Assembly (NCBI GenBank): GCA_004357655.1
Contig: SMVQ01000232.1
Coordinates: forward strand, 1-64,000
Reading direction: 5' to 3'
Length of the DNA: 64,000 nt
Origin: Planctomycetota bacterium
Lineage (GTDB): Bacteria; Planctomycetota; UBA1135; GCA-002686595
Both the position numbers and the translations under genes were made by a program. Position 1 is the stretch's first letter. Every line of letters starts with the position of its first letter. Below, piece after piece: positions 28,270-36,158 of the stretch. The notes beneath the pieces were generated by a model, which had not been told where the DNA came from, did no database searches, and saw only the letters and a list, made by a program, of their open reading frames with translations.

Positions 28270-28796
28270 CGGCCCTTCGCGGCCTTGTACGCCTCGATCA
28301 GGTCCTCGAGCGCCAGCTTGTTCTTGAGCTTGTCCGCCGGTGACATCCGATCGACGAGAAGGACGCCCTCGAGGTGGTCGTACTCGTGCTGGATGATGCG
28401 GCTCACGAAGCCCTCGTACCCGCCCGAGATCGGGTTGCCCTGGATGTCGAAGGCCTCGACCTTGCACCGCTCGGGGCGCTCGATCTCGGCGTAGATCTCG
28501 GGGAACGAGAGGCAGCCCTCCTCGAGCTTCACCCGTGGACCGTTCTTCTCGACCAGCGTCGGGTTGATGAGCGTGATGTCGTCCTCTGGCTCGCCCGTGG
28601 GATTCAGGACGAGAATCCGCTGCTTCAGCCCGACCTGCGGGGCGGCCAGGCCCACGCCGTTGCTCTCCCGCATCCGGGCGAGCATGCCCTCCACGATGCG
28701 CGCCAGCTCGTCGTCGAAGGCCTCGACGGGCCCGGCGACCTTGCGCAGCACGGGCTGGGGGTAGAGGGCGAGGTCGAACTGCAGGGCTTCGGGCAT
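28266..28796 (-). CDS. def: Peptide deformylase
   Basis: Def removes the formyl group from nascent proteins, using a metal ion. The 176-residue product contains all three motifs: GVGLAAPQVG, EGCLSFP and QHEYDHLEGVL (HExxH plus the Cys ligand in motif 2). ATG 28796 gives the usual start MPEALQFDLALYPQPVLR; the frame continues upstream to 28877 but crosses the promoter region of the divergent TPR gene. It overlaps ribF in GTGA. Confidence 0.96.
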   Translation of the reverse strand: MPEALQFDLALYPQPVLRKVAGPVEAFDDELARIVEGMLARMRESNGVGLAAPQVGLKQRILVLNPTGEPEDDITLINPTLVEKNGPRVKLEEGCLSFPEIYAEIERPERCKVEAFDIQGNPISGGYEGFVSRIIQHEYDHLEGVLLVDRMSPADKLKNKLALEDLIEAYKAAKGR

Positions 28797-28878
28797 GGAT
28801 CCGGAGCGTGGGCCGAGTGCGGGGGGAGGGGCGCCGCGGAAGACCCCCTCCGGTCGCGGGCCGGAGGATAGCCGCACG

Positions 28879-28905
28879 TTGACGCCCCGGAGCCCCCTCT
28901 ATAGT
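28879..28905 (+). promoter_or_regulatory. Sigma-70-type promoter for the TPR-rpsT unit
   Basis: TTGACG (28879-28884) is followed after 15 bases by TATAGT (28900-28905), a short but plausible spacing. It lies in the divergent gap between def and the TPR gene, in the only AT-richer patch of the region (CTATAGTATTTT). It would give a leader of about 150 nt before the GTG at 29063. No other good pair is visible nearby. Confidence 0.5.
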
Positions 28906-29062
28906 ATTTTCCGCCTCAACTTCCGCGTGGACGCCGTCCGGAGCGGGTCGCGAGCGCATCGGGCGTGCGTCGGGCGTGCATCTGGCGTGCCCGCGGCAGT
29001 GCTCCGCGCGCGACGTGGTGCCCTCCGATCCGTGGAGCCCGGCGCCGCACGATCGTTTTCCA

Positions 29063-30394
29063 GTGGACTTCTCGAAGCATATCCAGAAGGCGGAAGAAGC
29101 CGCCCGCAAGCGGAACTACGACTTCGCCGTGCAGCTCTACCAGCAACTGCTCGAGATCGACCCCGACCAGGGCGAGGCGCGCGGCGGGCTGCGGCGCGCA
29201 CTGAAGAAGCGGTTCGAGTCGAAGAAGCGCGGCAAGCTGCTCACTGCGCTGAGAGGCGCGACGCCCCTGGCCTTGGCGAAGACGCTGGCCAAGGCCGGCA
29301 AGCACGCGGCCGCGGCCCGCTCCTTGGAGACGTACCTGGCCTCCAACCCCCTGGACGTGGATGCGAACCTGCTCCTCGGGGTCTCGCTCGAGTCGGCGGG
29401 GTACTACGGCTCCGCCCTCGCCGTGTACGAATTCCTGGCGGAGATCGCGCCGCGCAACGCGGCGGGGCTGAAGCGCGCCGGGGCGATGATGCACCGCAAG
29501 GCGGACCACGCGAAGGCGCTCGAGTACTACGAGCGCGCGCTCGAGGCCGATCCCCGGGACCGGGACGCCCTCAAGGCGCGCAAGGACCTCGCCGCCGAGG
29601 CGGCCCTCACCGCCTCCCACGCGGGCTCGGTGGACCACAGCCGCGACCAGATCAAGGACAAGGAGGAGGCCCAGCGGCTGGAGCGTGCGCAGCGCATGCA
29701 CCTGTCCGACGAGGAGCTCCAGGATCAGCTCGCGAAGCTCCAGGACCGGTACGCCGAGGAACCGACGAGCGTCGACCTTCTGATCGAGATGGCCGACGTC
29801 CACGAGAAGTTGCGGGACGCGGAGGCGGCCGTCGACGTCCTCGAGCGGGCTCTGCAGTACCGGAAGGACTCGATCGACCTCCGAGCGCGGGTCGGCACGC
29901 TGAAGTTGAAGGTCCTGAAGAAGGCCGTGGCGCGGGCGGACAAGGCCGGCGACCGGGCCGCGGCCGACCGGCTCGAGCGCGAGCTGCGGGAGTTCGAGGT
30001 CAAAGAGTACCGGCGCGGCCTCGAGCTACACCCCGCCGACGCTGCCCTGAGGCTCCAGCTCGGTCGCGCACTCCTGCGCCAGGAGCTCTTCGACGAGGCG
30101 GCCGCGGAGCTGCAGAAGGCCGTGCACGACCCGCGCCTGCAGGCGGACGCGCTCTTCCACCTCGCTCTCTGCTTCCAGAAGAAGGGCTTTCTCGATCTCG
30201 CCCGCAAGGAGTACTTGCGGGCCCTCGATGGACACCAGAGCGTGGACGAGCGCGCGCGGGAGATCCTGTACAATCTCGGGGCGATCGCCGAGGCCGAAGG
30301 AGACACGGCCGAAGCACGCTCCTGCTACGCGCGGGTGTACGCCGTCGACATCGGCTACCGCGACGTGGCGACCAAGATGGAGCAACTGAAGTAA
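29063..30394 (+). CDS. TPR-repeat protein
   Basis: The 443-residue product is built of tetratricopeptide repeats with charged linkers. A first repeat starts at the N-terminus (KAEEAARKRNYDFAVQLYQQLLEIDPDQ), and more follow around ALEYYERALEADP, AVDVLERALQY and LARKEYLRALDGH. Between the repeats, about residues 190-240 look like a coiled coil (RDQIKDKEEAQRLERAQRM). It has no signal peptide and is probably a cytoplasmic scaffold. The start is uncertain: GTG 29063 opens directly on the first helix, while an in-frame upstream start at 28976 would add 29 unusual residues. It is followed 2 bp later by rpsT. Confidence 0.8.
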   Translation: MDFSKHIQKAEEAARKRNYDFAVQLYQQLLEIDPDQGEARGGLRRALKKRFESKKRGKLLTALRGATPLALAKTLAKAGKHAAAARSLETYLASNPLDVDANLLLGVSLESAGYYGSALAVYEFLAEIAPRNAAGLKRAGAMMHRKADHAKALEYYERALEADPRDRDALKARKDLAAEAALTASHAGSVDHSRDQIKDKEEAQRLERAQRMHLSDEELQDQLAKLQDRYAEEPTSVDLLIEMADVHEKLRDAEAAVDVLERALQYRKDSIDLRARVGTLKLKVLKKAVARADKAGDRAAADRLERELREFEVKEYRRGLELHPADAALRLQLGRALLRQELFDEAAAELQKAVHDPRLQADALFHLALCFQKKGFLDLARKEYLRALDGHQSVDERAREILYNLGAIAEAEGDTAEARSCYARVYAVDIGYRDVATKMEQLK

Positions 30395-30396
30395 CC

Positions 30397-30645
30397 ATGC
30401 CCAACAACAAGCAAGCGAAGAAGCGGGTGACCCAGGACGAGGGGCGTAGCGCGGCCAACAAGGTCGTGCGCTCCCGGATGCGTTCCGCGATGAAGAAGGT
30501 TCTGCAGGCCGAGTCGCCCGAAGCGGCGCGCGAGGCCCTGTCCGAGGCCACGAAGCGCGTGGACAAGGCGGCCAAGAAGAGAGTCATCCACGCCAACTCG
30601 GCCGCGCGCAAGAAGGCCCAGCTCACCCGCGCCACGAAAGGCTGA
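30397..30645 (+). CDS. rpsT: 30S ribosomal protein S20
   Basis: S20 binds the 5' domain of 16S rRNA. The 82-residue, very basic helical product starts MPNNKQAKKRVTQDEGRSAA and ends with VIHANSAARKKAQLTRA, the standard S20 pattern (N-x-A-x-x-K-K-x-x-L). It starts 2 bp after the TPR stop, which places S20 expression under the TPR promoter or a promoter inside that gene. Length is normal. Confidence 0.95.
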   Translation: MPNNKQAKKRVTQDEGRSAANKVVRSRMRSAMKKVLQAESPEAAREALSEATKRVDKAAKKRVIHANSAARKKAQLTRATKG

Positions 30646-30657
30646 TCCGCCTCGCCC

Positions 30658-30996
30658 ATGGGTGTCTTCGAGACGAGCGACGATCACCCCGGACGTTTCC
30701 ACCGGCCCGTTCGCGTCCCCGTGGCCAAGCGAGACGTCTTCGGCGCCGCGCAGGAGATGTGCGCGGACCTCGCCTGGACCGTCCGGGAGGTCGACGATGA
30801 GAGTCTGACCATCGTCTGCGAACGCAGCGGTGGTCTGCTCGGCGGCACGTCCAGGATCACGGTCCGGGTGGACGGACCCGACGGCATCCCGTCATCGACG
30901 ACGACCGTGCGCTCCGAGTCCACGGGCGGCGTGCTCTCGCGCGACAAGTCGATCGTGGCCGAGTTCGTGAAGAAGTTCACGAATCGGGTCTGCTGA
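30658..30996 (+). CDS. Small conserved-looking protein, unknown function
   Basis: The 112-residue product has no signal peptide or membrane segment. A beta-rich pattern runs through DLAWTVREVDDESLTIVCE, SRITVRVDG and TTTVRSEST, followed by a helix SIVAEFVKKFTNRV. The layout loosely recalls DUF1499-type domains, but I cannot confirm that. It starts 12 bp after rpsT on the same strand and its TGA stop is directly followed by palindrome 3. Confidence 0.65.
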   Translation: MGVFETSDDHPGRFHRPVRVPVAKRDVFGAAQEMCADLAWTVREVDDESLTIVCERSGGLLGGTSRITVRVDGPDGIPSSTTTVRSESTGGVLSRDKSIVAEFVKKFTNRVC

Positions 30997-31089
30997 TACG
31001 GAGCCAGGACAAAATCCGCCGCCACTTCCGACTGCCGGTGCGGAGCACCGGCAGTCGGAAGTGGCGGCGGATTTTGTCCTGGCTCCGTA
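30997..31089. repeat. Long perfect palindrome, element 3 (93 bp)
   Basis: The palindrome starts TACGGAGCCAGGACAAAATC directly after the TGA stop of the preceding gene, turns at CGG, and ends with the exact reverse complement at 31089. Each arm is 45 bp. It is identical over all 93 bp to element 4, which lies on the other side of the neighbouring toroid gene. The convergent gene's stop is 31 bp away on the right. Confidence 0.95.
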
Positions 31090-31120
31090 CTCTCAGCTAG
31101 CGACGACTCGACGGAGGGCC

Positions 31121-32392
31121 CTAAGGCGTCCTCCCATACCGAAACGGCGTCTCGAGGCACAGCGCCATCAGCGCCGTCGAATACACGCGCCCCCCCGCGT
31201 ACCCCCACGGCCCGATCGGATCCCAGGACCCTGCATCCTCCCCGGTCTTCACCTGGTTGGGGAGGAGCGCGCGCTCCATCGCCGCGTGCCACGCATCCCA
31301 GAGCTCGCCCCCCATCTGGTGCATCGCGTACGACCCGAAGTACCAGTAGACCATGTCGCAGCCGTACCCCTCCGTATCCCACTCGGGCAGCTTCTTCAGG
31401 ATGAGCTGCGCGTGCTTGGCGAGCATCGGCTGCCGCTCGGCCCGCTCGCCGAGTTGGATGCGGACCGCGAGACCCACCGCCGTCATCGCCTCGCCCCGCT
31501 CGGGGGGCATGTGCAAGTTCACGCCCACGACGCGCGAGCTCACCGAGCCCCGCGAGTCGTAGCCGACGCGGCCGGACTCCGGGTCGGTGACCGCGCGGAT
31601 CCAGGCGAGCGCGCCCTCGTACGCGTCGTCGTCCATTTCCGCCAAGGCAACCCCGGCGTGTTCCGCGGCGGTGAGGGCCGTCACCATCCAGCCCGTGACG
31701 GAAGTGTCGTTGTCGCCGACCGGTGGTACGTCGTAGCGCCAGGCACCGTAGGGGTTGCGCGCGCGCACGATCAGCTTCACCGCTCTCCGCAGGCTGGACT
31801 CGAGCCGCGCCGAGGGGGAGAGGTCCTGCGCCTCCGCCACGGCGAGGGTCGCGATGGCGTGGTTGTAGAGGAACATGTAGCCCCGTTGCTCGCCGAAGAG
31901 TCCCGTCTCGAGGTCCTGGTGATCACCGAGCCAGGCGAGGGCGCGCGCGACCGTCGCGGCGTGGCGACCCTCGGCCTGTGTGTCCCCGTTGCCCAGGAAC
32001 GCGAGGATGGCGAGCCCCGTCAGGCCTACGTCGTTGACCGAGGGATACCGCGTGATGGCGGGCGGTGGACCGGCCGTTTTCCACGAGCCGTCCGGTTGTT
32101 GCAGCTCCGCGAGCGAGGGGCGCCTGCGCTCGAGCTTCCACGAGCCGTCCGACTCCTGCTGCGCGGCGAGCCACGCGAGCCCGCGCTCCAGGGCCAACTC
32201 GGCGCCGGCGCGGCAGTTCGTCCGCATGAGCTCCCGATCGGCGAAGCGTCCCGCGAAGCGCGCGCGCTCGGTCTCCGTGCGCGCTCGTTCGGGGGCCGCG
32301 CCGGACGCAGGCGTGTCCTGAGCGGACACCGCCTGAGCGACCGAGCCCGCGAGGAACAGGACGACGCACGACAGGATGGCTCGAGAGCCCAT
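31121..32392 (-). CDS. Secreted squalene-cyclase/prenyltransferase-like alpha-toroid protein
   Basis: The 423-residue product has a signal peptide (MGSRAILSCVVLFLAGSVAQAVSA) and then the (alpha/alpha) toroid repeats of the prenyltransferase/squalene cyclase superfamily. QW-type motifs (Q-xxx-G-x-W) appear in QESDGSW and QQPDGSW, and AWRYDVPPVGDNDTSVTGW and SWDPIGPWGYAGGRVYSTAL are strongly kept among the three paralogues here. The canonical catalytic DxDD is not visible, so it is probably not a terpene cyclase. It lacks the N-terminal anchor of its two neighbours. It is flanked on both sides by identical palindromes (3 and 4). Confidence 0.85.
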   Translation of the reverse strand: MGSRAILSCVVLFLAGSVAQAVSAQDTPASGAAPERARTETERARFAGRFADRELMRTNCRAGAELALERGLAWLAAQQESDGSWKLERRRPSLAELQQPDGSWKTAGPPPAITRYPSVNDVGLTGLAILAFLGNGDTQAEGRHAATVARALAWLGDHQDLETGLFGEQRGYMFLYNHAIATLAVAEAQDLSPSARLESSLRRAVKLIVRARNPYGAWRYDVPPVGDNDTSVTGWMVTALTAAEHAGVALAEMDDDAYEGALAWIRAVTDPESGRVGYDSRGSVSSRVVGVNLHMPPERGEAMTAVGLAVRIQLGERAERQPMLAKHAQLILKKLPEWDTEGYGCDMVYWYFGSYAMHQMGGELWDAWHAAMERALLPNQVKTGEDAGSWDPIGPWGYAGGRVYSTALMALCLETPFRYGRTP

Positions 32393-32458
32393 GGGGTCTC
32401 CTTTCGGTCAGGATTGCGTGACGATGACCCCTAACGACCGAGGCGGCGCGAAGTTCAG

Positions 32459-32551
32459 TACGGAGCCAGGACAAAATCCGCCGCCACTTCCGACTGCCGG
32501 TGCGGAGCACCGGCAGTCGGAAGTGGCGGCGGATTTTGTCCTGGCTCCGTA
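32459..32551. repeat. Long perfect palindrome, element 4 (93 bp), identical to element 3
   Basis: This 93-bp palindrome repeats element 3 base for base, including the loop. Outside it the flanks differ (CAG on the left and CTTG on the right), so only the palindrome is shared. It lies 15 bp beyond the stop of the anchored toroid gene (minus, stop at 32567) and 66 bp upstream of the secreted toroid gene. Confidence 0.95.
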
Positions 32552-32566
32552 CTTGCCGGGCCCGGA

Positions 32567-34129
32567 TCACCGGGCCCCGAGCACGCGCGCATACCGGAAG
32601 TACACCTCGAGGCAGAGCACGGAGAGCGCGGTCGAGTAGACGCGCCCCCCGTAGTGGCCCCAGGGGCCGAGCGGGTCCCACGAACCCTTCGCGTCGCCCG
32701 TCTCGATCTGCGAATCGAGCACGGCTTTCTTCATGGCCCGGTTCCAGCTCTTCCACCACTTGCCGCCCATCTGGTACATGGCGTACGACCCGTAGTACCA
32801 GTAGTACATGTCGCAGCCGCCGGCCTCGGGCTCCCACACCGGCAGGGACCTCAGCATCAGGTCGGCGTGCTTGGCCATGATCGCGTGGTCCCGCGGGTTC
32901 TGGCCGAGGAAGAAGCGACAGAGCAGGCCCACGGCCGTCATCGCCTCCCCTTTCTCCGGCGGGAAGTGGTCGTTGATGCCGACGACGCGCGAGCTGAGCG
33001 AACCCGGCGAGTCGTAGCCGACGCGGCCGCTCGCGGGGTCCGTGGCTTCGTCGAGCCACTGCAGGGCGCCGGCGAACGCGTCGCCCTCGACCGCGAGTCC
33101 GGCCTCCTCCGCGGACTTCAGGGCGAACACCATCCAGCCCGTGATCGAGGTGTCGTTGTCGCCCACGGGCGGCACGTCGTAGCGCCAGGCGCCGTACGGG
33201 TTGCGCGCCTGCATGATGTAGTTGGCGGCCTTCTGCGCGGTGTTCTTGATGAGCGGCGACTTCGAGAAGTAGTACGCCTCGCAAATCGCGAGCGTGGCGA
33301 TGCCGTGGTTGTAGAGGAAGGTGGTGCCGAGCTCCTCGCCGAACAGACCCGTCTCGTAGTCCTGCTGCTCGCGCAGCCACTTGATGCCGCGGGTGACGGT
33401 CTCCTTGTAGGCCCCCTGGCGCATCGTGCTGCCGTCGCCCAGGAAGGCGAGCAGGGCGAGGCCGGTGAGCCCGACGTCGTGGAGCGCTTCGCCGCCGTTC
33501 TCGCAGACGTCCGAGCCCAGCTTCCCGCAGTTCTGCATGAACCCGTCGGAGTCCCACGAGCCGTCTGGCGACTGGTGCCGAGCGAGCCACTCGAGCCCGT
33601 CCTCGAGCGCTTTCTGAGTGCCCACCCCACCGTTCCCGCGCCCGCGCCCCCGACCGAAGCGCATGCCGAGCTTGCCCCTGCCCCCGCCGAACCCGAGGAC
33701 GCCGTTGAACGCCACATCGTCGAACGGCGTGTCCAGCAGGGAATCGGACGGGTCGCCCAGCGCCGGCTCGATGTCCGTGTCCGTGTCGTCGGGAGTCTCA
33801 TTGATGTCGACATCCTGCACGACCGGCTCGTCATCGGGCTCCTCCGCCGGCTCGATCACCGGTTGGGGCTCCTCGTGTGGCTCCTCGTAGACCTCGGGCG
33901 GCGTGGTGAGCGTGGCGCGGATCTCCACGGGTTCCTCATCCGTGAACAGGGCCCAGGGGATCGCCTGGATGATGAGGAAGAGTACGAGGTGCGCCGCCGC
34001 CGAGATGGCGAGCCAGGGAGCGCGACTCATCCAGTCGTACAGGACGTCGTTGAACGACTCCTCCTGCTCCCAGGACTTCGGCAGCGTCGTCTCGACGCGG
34101 AGCTCGGAATAGACGGATTCCCTGCGCAT
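32567..34129 (-). CDS. TonB-like membrane anchor fused to squalene-cyclase-like toroid (paralogue A)
   Basis: The 520-residue product has a cytoplasmic N-terminus, one membrane helix (about 38-60) containing AISAAAHLVLFLII with S43 and H47, then an acidic, Pro-containing periplasmic linker (about 65-140) and a Gly/Arg-rich hinge. The toroid domain follows from about 155 (QSPDGSWDSDGF, AWRYDVPPVGDNDTSITGW). The SxxxH spacing in the helix is that of TonB, where it couples to ExbB/ExbD, and the linker also recalls TonB. I take ATG 34129, with GGAGG 5 nt upstream; an in-frame TTG at 34141 overlaps that Shine-Dalgarno. DxDD is not visible. The role is inferred: a force-coupled envelope toroid protein. 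Confidence 0.83.
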   Translation of the reverse strand: MRRESVYSELRVETTLPKSWEQEESFNDVLYDWMSRAPWLAISAAAHLVLFLIIQAIPWALFTDEEPVEIRATLTTPPEVYEEPHEEPQPVIEPAEEPDDEPVVQDVDINETPDDTDTDIEPALGDPSDSLLDTPFDDVAFNGVLGFGGGRGKLGMRFGRGRGRGNGGVGTQKALEDGLEWLARHQSPDGSWDSDGFMQNCGKLGSDVCENGGEALHDVGLTGLALLAFLGDGSTMRQGAYKETVTRGIKWLREQQDYETGLFGEELGTTFLYNHGIATLAICEAYYFSKSPLIKNTAQKAANYIMQARNPYGAWRYDVPPVGDNDTSITGWMVFALKSAEEAGLAVEGDAFAGALQWLDEATDPASGRVGYDSPGSLSSRVVGINDHFPPEKGEAMTAVGLLCRFFLGQNPRDHAIMAKHADLMLRSLPVWEPEAGGCDMYYWYYGSYAMYQMGGKWWKSWNRAMKKAVLDSQIETGDAKGSWDPLGPWGHYGGRVYSTALSVLCLEVYFRYARVLGAR

Positions 34130-34248
34130 TGGAGCCTCCAAGTTGATTCGCGGGCCCGTCCTGTTCGGAGCGGGCCGGGAGAGGAGCGGAGGAGCGAACT
34201 CCTCCGGGCTTGGAACTATCCGAACGTCGCAGGGCGCGGGGGGTTCAG

Positions 34249-34382
34249 TACGGAGGCGGGAACGAATCCGCCGCCACCGTGCGATCTCGCACCACCCCGA
34301 TCAGGAAGAAACCCTAGGGTTTCTTTCTGATCGGGGTGGTGCGAGATCGCACGGTGGCGGCGGATTCGTTCCCGCCTCCGTA
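34249..34382. repeat. Long palindrome, element 5 (134 bp, longest of the family)
   Basis: It starts TACGGAGGCGGGAACGAATC and ends with its reverse complement. The 66-bp arms have one G-T type mismatch close to the centre (GGAAGAAACCC against GGGTTTCTTTC) and no real loop (TA at the turn). It keeps the terminal TACGGAG and the shared CCGCCGCCAC block but has a longer unique inner part. It lies between the two anchored toroid genes, 10 bp beyond the stop of paralogue B on the minus strand. Confidence 0.93.
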
Positions 34383-34391
34383 CTGGCGGTA

Positions 34392-35957
34392 CTAGCGGGC
34401 GCCGAGCACGCGGGCGTACCGGAAGTACACCTCGAGGCAGAGCACGCTGAGCGCGGTCGAGTAGACGCGGCCGCCGTAATGGCCCCAGGGTCCGAGCGGG
34501 TCCCACGAGCCCTTGGCGTCGCCCGTCTTGACCTGCGACTCGAGCACGGCCTTCTTCATGGACACGTTCCAGCCCTTCCACCACTTGCCGCCCATCTGGT
34601 ACATCGCGTAGGTGCCGTAGTACCAGTAGTACATGTCGCAGCCGTACTTCTCCGGATCCCACACGGGCAGCGACTTCAGCATCAGGTCGGCATGCTTGGC
34701 CATGATCGACTCGTCCTTCGGATCCTGGCCGAGGAAGAAGCGGCACAGCAGGGCTACCGAGGTCATCGCCTCCGCCTTCTCCGGCGGGAAGTGATCGTTG
34801 ATGCCGATGACACGCGAGCTCATGGAGCCCTCCGAGTCGTAGCCGACGCGGCCGTTCGCGGGATCGGTGACCTCGTCGATCCACTGCAGCGCACCGACGA
34901 ACGCGTCCTGCTCGACCAGCAGCCCGGCATCCTCGCCCGACGTCAGGGCGAACACCATCCAGCCCGTCATCGAGGTGTCGTTGTCCCCGACGGGCGGCAC
35001 GTCGTAGCGCCAGGCGCCGTACGGGTTGCGCGCCCGCATGATGTAGTTCAGGGACTTCTGCGCCGTGCTCCTGATGAGCGGCGACTTCGAGAAGTAGTAC
35101 GCCTCACAGACGGCGAGCGCGGCGATGCCATGGTTGTAGAGGAATGCGTGGCCGATCTCCTCGCCGAACAGACCCGTCTCGTAGTCCTGCTGCTCGCGGA
35201 GCCACTTGATGCCGCGGGTGACGACCTCCTTGTAGGGCCCCCGGCGCATCGTATTGCCGTCGCCCAGGAAGGCGAGGAGCGCGAGGCCGGTGAGCCCTAC
35301 GTCGTGGAGCGCTTCGCCGCCGTTCTCGCAGACGTCCGAGCCGATCTTCCCGCAGTTCTGCATGAAGTTGTCGGAGTCCCACGAGCCGTCCGGCGACTGA
35401 TGGTGCTTCAGCCACTCGAGCCCGTCCTTGAGCGCCTGCTGGGTGCCCGACCCGCCGGCCGCGCGCAGGTTGCGTCGCCCGCCGAACCGCCCACCGAACT
35501 TGCCGCCCGCGCCGCCACCGATTCCGATGACGTCGTTGAACGCCTTGTCGTCGAACGGGGAGTCGCTGAACATGTCCGGGTCGCCCTCGACCGACTCGTA
35601 GTCCTCGTCCACGTCCTCTTCGTTGTGGTCCGAGATCTCGAAGTCCTGGACGATGGGCTCCTCCTCGACCTCCTCTTCCTCGATCTCCTCCTCGATCTCC
35701 TCGGGGGGGTCTTCGAAGATCTCCGGCGGCACGTCGAGGCGCGCTTGGATCTCCGTGGGGTCCTCGTTCGAGAAGAGCGCCCACGGAACCGCCTGAATGA
35801 TCAGGAAGATGACCAGGTGGGCGGCCGCGGAAATCGCGAGCCAGGGGGCGCGACTCATCCAGTCGTAGAGGACGTCGTTGAAGGTCTCCTCCTGCTCCCA
35901 CGCCTTCGGCAGAGTGGTCTCGATGTGGATGTCGTCGTAGGCGTGGTTAATGCTCAT
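34392..35957 (-). CDS. TonB-like membrane anchor fused to squalene-cyclase-like toroid (paralogue B)
   Basis: The 521-residue product parallels paralogue A domain for domain: the membrane helix again has S43 and H47 (AISAAAHLVIFLII), then an even more acidic linker (EEIEEEIEEEEVEEE, about 76-115), a Gly-rich hinge, and the toroid with QSPDGSWDSDNF, WRYDVPPVGDNDTSMTGW and SWDPLGPWGHYGG. The toroid domains of A and B are nearly the same and end identically (ARVLGAR), pointing to a recent tandem duplication. The linkers have diverged much more. No exbB or exbD is present in the window. The start ATG 35957 has GGAG about 10 nt upstream. Confidence 0.83.
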   Translation of the reverse strand: MSINHAYDDIHIETTLPKAWEQEETFNDVLYDWMSRAPWLAISAAAHLVIFLIIQAVPWALFSNEDPTEIQARLDVPPEIFEDPPEEIEEEIEEEEVEEEPIVQDFEISDHNEEDVDEDYESVEGDPDMFSDSPFDDKAFNDVIGIGGGAGGKFGGRFGGRRNLRAAGGSGTQQALKDGLEWLKHHQSPDGSWDSDNFMQNCGKIGSDVCENGGEALHDVGLTGLALLAFLGDGNTMRRGPYKEVVTRGIKWLREQQDYETGLFGEEIGHAFLYNHGIAALAVCEAYYFSKSPLIRSTAQKSLNYIMRARNPYGAWRYDVPPVGDNDTSMTGWMVFALTSGEDAGLLVEQDAFVGALQWIDEVTDPANGRVGYDSEGSMSSRVIGINDHFPPEKAEAMTSVALLCRFFLGQDPKDESIMAKHADLMLKSLPVWDPEKYGCDMYYWYYGTYAMYQMGGKWWKGWNVSMKKAVLESQVKTGDAKGSWDPLGPWGHYGGRVYSTALSVLCLEVYFRYARVLGAR

Positions 35958-36158
35958 GTTCGGAGGCTCCAGCTGGGCTCCTGGCCCCGTGGGTGGGGCC
36001 GCTCGGGGCAGCCTTGAATGACTAACGCGCCCGGGCGGAAAGGGTTCAGAGTATATCCAGGGCGTGTGACGGGGACTACGACCGCCGCGATCGCAGTCCC
36101 TTCAGTCCGAGCCCGGTTCCGTCGAGCGCCGGCGGGCAGGCCTGCTGTCCCGCCCCCG

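Noticed and set aside
31121-32392. Assignment of the toroid proteins as active squalene-hopene cyclases
   Set aside because: QW-type motifs are present but the catalytic DxDD is not; the nearest match is GDNDT, which lacks the first aspartate, and two of the three proteins carry an extra membrane anchor.
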